From Candidatus Zixiibacteriota bacterium (lineage in GTDB: Bacteria > Zixibacteria > MSB-5A5 > SM1-73): a stretch of DNA of 5,941 nucleotides. Positions within the stretch are counted from its first letter, which is position 1; each line of letters opens with the position of its first letter. The position numbers and the translations under genes were made by a program. The stretch covers positions 507,068-513,008 of the forward strand of contig CP070839.1 in assembly GCA_020341875.1 (NCBI GenBank), read 5' to 3'. Positions 1-4,723 of this stretch are shown one piece after another. The notes beneath the pieces were generated by a model. The model ran no database searches, was not told the DNA's origin, and saw only the letters and a list, made by a program, of their open reading frames with translations.

Positions 1-465
1 GACCGAATTTCCCCAGAAAGGGTAGAACTTCTGATCCACGTCCACGCTGATCTTCTTTATCTTAGCTGGGTCCTTGCGGGCGATCTCCTCGATCTCCACC
101 CCTCCCTGTGAACAGGCTAACATGACCAGCTTGTAGTTGACTCGATCAATGGTGATGCCCAGGTAGAATTCCTTTTCGATTTCCAGTTTCTCGTCCACCA
201 GGATCCTTTCCACTGGAAATCCTTTTATCCTGCCTGCGAAAAGCTCACTGGCCTTTTCCCCCGCTTCCCGGGGAGACTGTGCAAACTTCACTCCACCAGC
301 CTTTCCCCTACCCCCGGATAAAATCTGAGCCTTCAGGACCACGGGCTTCCCGAGTTTCCCGGAAAATGCCTTGGCCTCCTCTTTGGACTTCACCACCTCA
401 CCTGTGGTTATCGGGATGCCGACCTGTGAGAAGAGTTTCTTGGCTTCATATTCGTAGAGTCTCAA
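1..465 (-). CDS. sucC: Succinyl-CoA synthetase (succinate-CoA ligase, ADP-forming) beta subunit, N-terminal 155 residues, cut by window edge
   Basis: The beta subunit pairs with SucD to interconvert succinyl-CoA and succinate with ATP formation in the TCA cycle, in the cytoplasm. The visible 155 residues are the N-terminal ATP-grasp part. They start MRLYEYEAKKLFSQVGIP, as SucC proteins typically do, and carry the nucleotide-binding stretch KAQILSGGRGKAGGVK at residues 45-60 and the family signature GGVEIEEIA at 121-129. The full protein is usually about 380-400 residues, so roughly 230 are missing beyond position 1. The start is TTG at 465: an in-frame TAA lies at 483-481, no ATG or GTG codon falls between in frame, and an AAGGAG ribosome site sits 6 bases upstream. 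The gene follows the aminotransferase by 106 bases on the same strand and may share its transcript. Related ATP-grasp ligases such as malate-CoA ligase beta are a less likely alternative. A sucD gene is expected next but not visible. Confidence 0.93.
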   Translation of the reverse strand, partial: MRLYEYEAKKLFSQVGIPITTGEVVKSKEEAKAFSGKLGKPVVLKAQILSGGRGKAGGVKFAQSPREAGEKASELFAGRIKGFPVERILVDEKLEIEKEFYLGITIDRVNYKLVMLACSQGGVEIEEIARKDPAKIKKISVDVDQKFYPFWGNSV

Positions 466-471
466 ATCACG

Positions 472-477
472 CTCCTT
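472..477 (-). promoter_or_regulatory. Ribosome binding site that fixes the TTG start of sucC
   Basis: Read on the minus strand, AAGGAG lies 6 bases before the TTG codon at 465-463. Together with the in-frame TAA at 483-481 it leaves TTG as the only plausible initiation codon for the conserved SucC N-terminus. Confidence 0.8.
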
Positions 478-488
478 CTTTTACCTCA

Positions 489-516
489 GTCCACGGTCGA
501 CCGTCCGCGGTCCACT
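489..516. repeat. Degenerate tandem heptamer repeat, four units of about GTCCACG
   Basis: The units read GTCCACG, GTCGACC, GTCCGCG and GTCCACT in direct succession on the plus strand. The stretch also contains the perfect 12-base palindrome ACGGTCGACCGT at 493-504. It lies in the 106-base spacer between the aminotransferase stop and the sucC start. Nothing shows a coding role. It is probably a small intergenic repeat; a function in transcript stability or as a protein site cannot be judged from one copy. Confidence 0.6.
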
Positions 517-571
517 GCAAGACCACTCAAAACGACACAAACCGTTTAATCCGTTTCATTTGTTGACCGCT

Positions 572-1918
572 TTATTTCTTCTTCTTGCTCTGAAACTTCT
601 TTACTACCTTTTCAAAGATCTCCAGCGCCTGGTCCACCGTGTCCTGGCTTATCACCAAGGGCGGTATGAACCGGATGACGCTCTTTCCGCAGGTCAGCAG
701 CATCAGCCCGTTGCGGAAACACTCATAGGCTATCTGGTCGGTCATCTCGGGCGCCGCCTCCTTGGTCTTTCTGTTCTTCACGAACTCGATTCCGATCATC
801 AACCCTTTTCCTCTAATGTCACCGATGATCGAATATCGTTTCATCATCCCTTCGAGATATCTCATTATGTACTTACCCATCCGGGCGGCGTTCTGCATAA
901 GCCCGTTTTCTATGAGCTCGATGGTAGCCAGGCTGGCCGCACAGGCGATCGGATTTCCGCCGAAGGTGGTGGAATGAGCACCGGGCTCCCAGGACATGAG
1001 TTTCTTAGAAGCCACGCATGCGCCTAAGGGTACGCCGGAAGCCAGCGCCTTAGCCAGGACCACGATATCTGCGGTCACGTTCCAGTGCTCCATGGCAAGC
1101 ATCTTGCCGGTCTTTCCCATGCCAGACTGAATCTCGTCCATGACCAGCAGTATTCCATACCTTTCAGCCAGGGCCTTCAGCCGGGGAAGGTATCCCGGAG
1201 GAGGAACCACGTATCCTCCCTCGCCCTGAATAGGCTCCACCACTATGGCCGCCACCTCGTCTGCCGGCGCCACCTTATTGAGTATCTCCTCGTCGATGAA
1301 CTTAACACAGGCGAGGTCGCATTTGGGATAGGTCAAGTTGAACGGACAACGATAGCAGTAAGCATAAGGAACGTGTGTCACCTCCGGAACCAGGGGGGCA
1401 AAGTACTTCCTCTGGGTCTCCTTGCTGCAGGTCAAAGAGAGGGATCCCATTGTTCTTCCGTGAAATCCATTGATGAAGGCGATCGTGCGGGGCCTTTTTC
1501 GATTGTAGCGTGCCAGTTTGAAACCGGTCTCCATCGCTTCGGTTCCGGAATTGGAAAAGAAAGTCCTTTTGCGCCCCTTACCCGGAACGATTTCAGAGAG
1601 CTTCTCGGCCAGCTTTCCCACCGGCTCGTTGTAAAAGTCGGCAGAGGGGATATGCACAGCTGTCTCCGCCTGCTTCTTGATCGCCTCCACCACCTTGGGA
1701 TGGCAGTTTCCGGTGGAGCATACGCCGATGCCGGTGTGAAAATCGATGTAGCAATTTCCGTCCACGTCCCACATGTAGGCCCCGTGGGCATGAGAGAGAA
1801 CCGCGGGGTAGGCTCGAGTGTAAGACTGGGAAACGAACCTCTCGTCCCGCGCGATCAGCTTCTTGCTTTTGGGGCCGGGCAGTTTGGTCTTGATCTTCGG
1901 ACATCTGTATGAAGCCAT
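572..1918 (-). CDS. Class III PLP-dependent aminotransferase, 4-aminobutyrate / omega-amino-acid type (gabT-like)
   Basis: This cytoplasmic enzyme of 448 residues is a fold-type I class III aminotransferase. It would move the omega-amino group of a substrate such as 4-aminobutyrate or ornithine to a keto acid, usually 2-oxoglutarate. Visible motifs are SGTEAME at 124-130 (phosphate binding), FHGRTMG at 152-158, EPIQGEGG at 228-235, DEIQSGMGKTG at 261-271 with Asp261 for the PLP ring nitrogen, LAKALASGVPLGA at 288-300 with Lys290 as the Schiff-base lysine, and STTFGGNPIACAA at 316-328. The pattern PYAYCYRCPFNL near 185-195 matches the archaeal-type GABA aminotransferase and racemase subgroup better than ArgD. 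Four cysteines cluster at 188, 191, 200 and 204. The ATG at 1918 is chosen because GGGAG lies 5 bases upstream and homology begins there; the same frame stays open to 2077, but those 53 codons look non-homologous. The tail is lysine-rich. Exact substrate is uncertain; an amino-acid racemase of the same family is possible. Confidence 0.9.
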   Translation of the reverse strand: MASYRCPKIKTKLPGPKSKKLIARDERFVSQSYTRAYPAVLSHAHGAYMWDVDGNCYIDFHTGIGVCSTGNCHPKVVEAIKKQAETAVHIPSADFYNEPVGKLAEKLSEIVPGKGRKRTFFSNSGTEAMETGFKLARYNRKRPRTIAFINGFHGRTMGSLSLTCSKETQRKYFAPLVPEVTHVPYAYCYRCPFNLTYPKCDLACVKFIDEEILNKVAPADEVAAIVVEPIQGEGGYVVPPPGYLPRLKALAERYGILLVMDEIQSGMGKTGKMLAMEHWNVTADIVVLAKALASGVPLGACVASKKLMSWEPGAHSTTFGGNPIACAASLATIELIENGLMQNAARMGKYIMRYLEGMMKRYSIIGDIRGKGLMIGIEFVKNRKTKEAAPEMTDQIAYECFRNGLMLLTCGKSVIRFIPPLVISQDTVDQALEIFEKVVKKFQSKKKK

Positions 1919-1923
1919 CTTTT

Positions 1924-1928
1924 CTCCC
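1924..1928 (-). promoter_or_regulatory. Ribosome binding site of the aminotransferase gene
   Basis: GGGAG (within AAGGGAG on the minus strand) lies 5 bases before the ATG at 1918. It decides the start in favour of this ATG over the upstream in-frame codon at 2077. Confidence 0.75.
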
Positions 1929-2076
1929 TTCGTCAACGAAAATCGAATTTTGAATGAAAGACGAACACGCCAGAAGAAGTGCGAGAAAACTAAGTCTGTC
2001 CCTTCACATATATCTTCAAGAGAATCCTTCGCAAGCGCACCAACATCTGATCTCACCTCTGACCAAGTCTGAGGCA

Positions 2077-2104
2077 AATGTAAGAGAAAAACCCACTAAG
2101 TCAA
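2077..2104 (-). promoter_or_regulatory. Candidate sigma-70-type promoter for the aminotransferase (and possibly sucC)
   Basis: On the minus strand TTGACT (2104-2099) is followed after 16 bases by TACATT (2082-2077). That is five of six -35 and four of six -10 consensus bases, in AT-rich surroundings. Transcription would start near 2070, leaving a leader of about 150 bases. This is pattern matching only, and other weak matches exist nearer the gene. Confidence 0.35.
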
Positions 2105-2171
2105 AGGAAATTCGTGAAAAACATAACAATTGCCGTCATGGATCCCGAGTTCAATTCCTTTTGATTTCTGA

Positions 2172-2200
2172 CTGTGCGAAATGGCGGACGAGCCGCACAG
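2172..2200. repeat. Inverted repeat, 7-bp arms with 15-base loop
   Basis: CTGTGCG at 2172-2178 is exactly complementary to CGCACAG at 2194-2200. It stands 5 bases from the stronger hairpin at 2206-2228, so the two may form a double stem-loop after the protease gene. No T-tract follows on the minus strand. Confidence 0.5.
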
Positions 2201-2205
2201 ATAAC

Positions 2206-2228
2206 GAGGCGGGAGGAATTCCCGCCTC
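2206..2228. repeat. GC-rich perfect hairpin downstream of the protease stop
   Basis: GAGGCGGGA at 2206-2214 pairs with TCCCGCCTC at 2220-2228 around a 5-base loop. It begins 52 bases after the protease stop in the direction of transcription. It could stabilise the mRNA 3' end or act as a weak terminator, but no run of T follows, so a canonical intrinsic terminator is not supported. On the minus strand it is preceded by CGTA, similar to the ends of the palindromes at 4558-4602 and 4639-4699, so it may belong to the same repeat class. Confidence 0.6.
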
Positions 2229-2279
2229 TACGTCATATCGTCAAGTGATGTTTTAATGCGAGTGCCGGGGATGAGCACC

Positions 2280-4349
2280 TCATTTCACTTTGGCCACCTT
2301 ATGGATCTCAGACCGCCCGCCGATGTCGACATGGAGAAGATAGACGCCGCTGGCGATTTCCTCCCCATTCTCATTTCTTCCATCCCAGGCCTGTTGATAG
2401 ATACCCTCTGTTTGCTTTTCGGGGAATCGGTACACTGATTCGCCCGCCGCGGTAAAGACTTCAATCTTCACTCTGGTGAGGGAGCCGCCGGCTTCAATGA
2501 TCACGGTGAGGCTGTCGCTAAACGGATTTGGGAACGCCAGGACCTGCACTCCCGGATGCAGGGTGAAAAAGACCGGGACTTTTTGAAACAGGTTTATGGC
2601 AGAATCGGCCGAGATTACGACCGAATCAATGTTCGTGCCGGCCTTCAGATGGGAGGGATCAACCGTGACCCAAATCAGGGCGGGAGCAGAGCCTGTATCA
2701 GGAAAAACGCTTATCCAATCCGCTGTAGGATGAGCGCCCCATTCCAGCCAGTCCTCCTGCCAGTTGGTTATCTCCAGAAGCGACCTTTGAGAATGGGTAT
2801 CTCCAAGGGAGGTTTCAAAAGACAACTCCTGCGGGGAGACCATCAGGTAGTCGAAGCCGCTGGCTTTGGCGGCATTCGCTAGTCCATAACCGAAGAGCGT
2901 GTCGGGGTCGCCAGCTCGATCCGCGGTGGTCCGTAAGGCCTCCCCCACCTGAAATGGGCTCCAGTCGGGATGCGCTTCCAGAAGCAGGGCACAAATTCCT
3001 GCCACCAGGGGTGTGGCAAAGGAGGTGCCGCCCAAATTGCCGTAGCCGCTGACGGTGGCGCAGTAGGTTCCTACTCCCATGGCCACCACATCCGGCTTGA
3101 CTCTGCCATCAAACGTCGGACCCTTGGAACTGAAATGGGCGATATCGCCGTTGGCGTCGACCGCCCCCACCGCAATAACACTGTCGCCGTCGGCAGGGGT
3201 AATGACGTACTCCCAGCATGGCGGGGGCCCGCATGTTCTCTCGTTTCCCGCCGCATTCACCACCACCACTCCCTTGGAGACTGCCAGGTCAGCGGCTTGG
3301 GTGCATATGGCGGTATTCCCATCCAGATCCTGGTGAGTATACCAATCCGTGTATCCCAGGGAGCTCGACACGACGTCTGTTCCGAGCCCCTCCCCCCACT
3401 CCAGGCCTGCCACCCAATGGTCTTCTTCTATTTGGATCTCCTCCGACTGGATTTCCGTCTTGGCTAAGGCAAACTGGGCACCGTAGGCGCTGCCGATTAG
3501 ATTCTCCTCAACAAATCCACCCGCCACTGAAAGGACCGATGTTCCGTGCGCACCTTGCCCAGTATCAGCATCCCACACGTCGTCATCTCCGTTGATGAAG
3601 TCGTAAGTATCCACGAGTCTGTCGGAGTCCCGGATATGCTCAAAGGCGGGGTGATCGATAAAAAACCCCGTGTCCAGGATCGTTATCAGCACGCTATCTC
3701 CGCTGAGTCCCATCCGGTGCAGTTCCGGAACGTGAATCTGCGCCAATTGTGTATATGACTCCCCGTATGGCAGATCCTCCTCACTGGGAATTTCGCCCGA
3801 CTTCTTAAACAGTCTCTCCTCCTCCCGGGGTTTTGCTCGTCTGAAGGTCGCCACCTTCTTAACCGCCCTCACGAAGGAGAAACTTTCTATCTTCTGAACC
3901 TGCTGCCGATTCGCCGAGACCGATGCTGCGTTCAGCCACTTTGAGACCACTCTTATTTTTGCACCCAAACTCTCCAACTCGTTCAGATACTCTCGCCTCA
4001 CCGGAAGATCAGTAAAATCCACCCAGGGCCGGCGCCCTCTCAGCATTCGTCTCCTCAGTGATCTCTCAGAAAGCGTACGAGTGACCTCGTCTGTTGCGAC
4101 CTCGTATTCAGCGGCGGACTTGATGCCTTTGTCCCTGAAGAACACCCACACTGCCACGGCGGAATCCGGTGGCAGTCCTTGCAAGAAGCTCTGCGTCTTC
4201 AGATTGATTTTGGGAGTGTCAATTGGGTATTCAAAGGGACCTTTCTCCTGAGATGCAGACACAACAGGCAGGAGCAGAATCAGGCAAATAGGTAGGCAAA
4301 TCGAAAACCAGAGCCTCTTATTCGTGAGGAAACGGTTGTCGGATGTCAT
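2280..4349 (-). CDS. Secreted subtilisin-like S8 serine protease with propeptide, BACON-like domain and T9SS/FlgD-like C-terminal domain
   Basis: This is a 689-residue extracytoplasmic endopeptidase precursor. Residues 1-32 form a signal peptide (charged start, hydrophobic core at about 13-30, likely cleavage after VSA). Residues about 50-170 resemble the propeptide of Bacteroidetes-type S8 proteases, with VWVFFRDKG, SLRRR, DLPV and SKWLNAASV. The catalytic domain spans about 195-500: Asp226 in ILDTG, His269 in GAHGTSV, oxyanion Asn369 in AAGNE and Ser443 in GGTSFATP, so the triad is intact. Residues about 503-598 look like a BACON-type beta-sandwich (ITNWQEDWLEWGA, WISVFPDTG). Residues about 605-689 (PNPFSDSLTV, WDGRNENGEEIASGVYLL, final KVAKVK) match the T9SS type A sorting or FlgD Ig-like family. 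The start at 4349 is preferred over the in-frame codon at 4439 because AGGAG lies 4 bases upstream and the signal peptide begins properly. Export through T9SS is inferred; other systems use similar tails. Confidence 0.93.
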   Translation of the reverse strand: MTSDNRFLTNKRLWFSICLPICLILLLPVVSASQEKGPFEYPIDTPKINLKTQSFLQGLPPDSAVAVWVFFRDKGIKSAAEYEVATDEVTRTLSERSLRRRMLRGRRPWVDFTDLPVRREYLNELESLGAKIRVVSKWLNAASVSANRQQVQKIESFSFVRAVKKVATFRRAKPREEERLFKKSGEIPSEEDLPYGESYTQLAQIHVPELHRMGLSGDSVLITILDTGFFIDHPAFEHIRDSDRLVDTYDFINGDDDVWDADTGQGAHGTSVLSVAGGFVEENLIGSAYGAQFALAKTEIQSEEIQIEEDHWVAGLEWGEGLGTDVVSSSLGYTDWYTHQDLDGNTAICTQAADLAVSKGVVVVNAAGNERTCGPPPCWEYVITPADGDSVIAVGAVDANGDIAHFSSKGPTFDGRVKPDVVAMGVGTYCATVSGYGNLGGTSFATPLVAGICALLLEAHPDWSPFQVGEALRTTADRAGDPDTLFGYGLANAAKASGFDYLMVSPQELSFETSLGDTHSQRSLLEITNWQEDWLEWGAHPTADWISVFPDTGSAPALIWVTVDPSHLKAGTNIDSVVISADSAINLFQKVPVFFTLHPGVQVLAFPNPFSDSLTVIIEAGGSLTRVKIEVFTAAGESVYRFPEKQTEGIYQQAWDGRNENGEEIASGVYLLHVDIGGRSEIHKVAKVK

Positions 4350-4353
4350 AAGT

Positions 4354-4358
4354 CTCCT
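4354..4358 (-). promoter_or_regulatory. Ribosome binding site of the S8 protease gene
   Basis: AGGAG on the minus strand, in an AAAGGAG context, lies 4 bases before the ATG at 4349. It supports this start over the in-frame codon at 4439, which would place 30 charged and aromatic residues before the signal peptide and would lie upstream of the predicted promoter. Confidence 0.75.
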
Positions 4359-4393
4359 TTTCCGGTACCACCAAGCATTTTGGCCTGTCTTTG

Positions 4394-4421
4394 AATCTAA
4401 GAAAACGGAAGGAGGTGTCAA
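4394..4421 (-). promoter_or_regulatory. Candidate sigma-70-type promoter of the protease gene
   Basis: On the minus strand a perfect -35 box TTGACA (4421-4416) is followed after 16 bases by TAGATT (4399-4394), which matches four of six -10 bases. The predicted start near 4387 gives a leader of about 38 bases that includes the ribosome site. The -35 box lies in the loop of the inverted repeat at 4400-4430. Position, spacing and the perfect -35 make this the best promoter candidate in the window. Confidence 0.55.
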
Positions 4422-4430
4422 CCGTTTTCT
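4400..4430. promoter_or_regulatory. Operator-like inverted repeat around the protease -35 box
   Basis: AGAAAACGG at 4400-4408 and CCGTTTTCT at 4422-4430 are exact reverse complements, separated by 13 bases. The spacer contains the TTGACA -35 box of the protease promoter. The centre-to-centre distance of the half-sites is 22 bases, about two helical turns, as expected for a dimeric regulator bound on one DNA face. A regulator is inferred and none is encoded in the window. Alternatively the repeat is fortuitous. Confidence 0.45.
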
Positions 4431-4557
4431 CCGAAGCACCGATAAGGTTTACGAAGTTATCGCGTCGGAGTTTAGTGCAGTCCGATCAAAGGTTGAAGGT
4501 TTGTGTGGCACGGGAGGGAGTAATGCACAACATGAGACAGCGCGGGGCTGGTCATGC

Positions 4558-4602
4558 CGTAGGCAGATCCCCCGCCAAACGCGGGGGAAAGCCCCGCCTA
4601 CG
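4558..4602. repeat. Nested palindrome with CGTAGGC / GCCTACG ends
   Basis: Outer arms CGTAGGC (4558-4564) and GCCTACG (4596-4602) enclose an inner perfect hairpin CCCCCGC (4569-4575) with GCGGGGG (4581-4587). The middle arm can instead pair with CCCCGC at 4592-4597, so two mutually exclusive stems are possible. It resembles the small intergenic palindromic elements common in uncultured bacteria. No gene is nearby that would explain it as an attenuator. Confidence 0.6.
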
Positions 4603-4633
4603 TGCGGAGGTATTGGCTACGCCTTGGGGAACG

Positions 4634-4699
4634 AAAAATGTAGGGGCGGAGCTTCAGCTCCGCCCATCATGCGGGCGAATCTAAAGATTCGCCCCTACA
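4634..4699 (-). terminator. Possible terminator of the dockerin protein gene, formed by the palindromic element and a T5 tract
   Basis: In the direction of transcription the element begins 24 bases after the dockerin stop, and five T (4638-4634 on the minus strand) follow directly after the outer TGTAGGGGCG / CGCCCCTACA stem. The inner hairpin alone would be separated from the T-tract by 5 bases, which is less canonical. Termination here is an inference from position and structure. Confidence 0.4.
4639..4699. repeat. 61-base element with 10-bp terminal inverted repeats and two internal perfect hairpins
   Basis: The ends are TGTAGGGGCG (4639-4648) and CGCCCCTACA (4690-4699), exact reverse complements. 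Inside lie two hairpins with 10-bp arms and 2-base centres: GGGCGGAGCT with AGCTCCGCCC (4644-4665) and GGGCGAATCT with AGATTCGCCC (4673-4694), separated by 7 bases. The symmetric design suggests a mobile palindromic repeat of the REP or miniature-transposon kind rather than chance. No target-site duplication is evident. Confidence 0.7.
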
Positions 4700-4723
4700 G
4701 AACCATTGAGCGACCCTTCTACG

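Larger units (their letters stand above)
1919..2279. other. Intergenic region between protease and aminotransferase genes (361 bases)
   Basis: No convincing gene lies here on either strand. It holds two adjacent inverted repeats near the protease stop (2172-2200 and 2206-2228), a weak candidate promoter at 2077-2104 and the aminotransferase ribosome site. Open frames that enter it have no recognisable protein character and are extensions or shadows. Confidence 0.7.
4350..4723. other. Intergenic region between dockerin protein and protease genes (374 bases)
   Basis: No gene is supported here. Reading down the minus strand it holds the double-hairpin element with T-tract (4699-4634), the nested palindrome (4602-4558), a stretch of about 125 bases with nothing recognisable (4557-4431), and then the protease promoter, inverted repeat and ribosome site. 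A plus-strand open frame from 4324 to 4791 crosses the region but runs through both palindromes and into antisense of the two flanking genes, so it is not accepted. Confidence 0.7.

Noticed and set aside
560..1027. A 155-codon plus-strand frame with a hydrophobic start
   Set aside because: It is antisense to the aminotransferase C-terminus; its leucine-rich start merely reflects the complement of the lysine/glutamate-rich tail codons.
1085..1912. A 275-codon open frame on the plus strand opposite the aminotransferase
   Set aside because: It is fully antisense to a gene with intact catalytic motifs, its translation has no recognisable domain, and it lacks a supporting ribosome site.
1919..2077. 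Upstream in-frame extension of the aminotransferase by 53 codons
   Set aside because: The ATG at 1918 has a clear ribosome site and the extension lies outside the family's usual N-terminus.
2140..2158. GATCCCGAGTTCAATTCC looked like the T-arm of a tRNA on the plus strand
   Set aside because: The flanking bases do not pair as a T-stem, and no acceptor, anticodon or D arm can be built around it.
2970..3467. A 165-codon plus-strand frame within the protease region
   Set aside because: It is antisense to the catalytic domain of the S8 protease and shows no protein-like motifs.
4350..4439. Upstream in-frame extension of the protease by 30 codons
   Set aside because: It would bury the signal peptide and begin upstream of the predicted promoter; the ATG at 4349 has AGGAG at 4 bases.
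4558..4699. Two palindromes close together suggested a CRISPR array
   Set aside because: The two units differ in sequence and length and there are no regular spacers between identical repeats.
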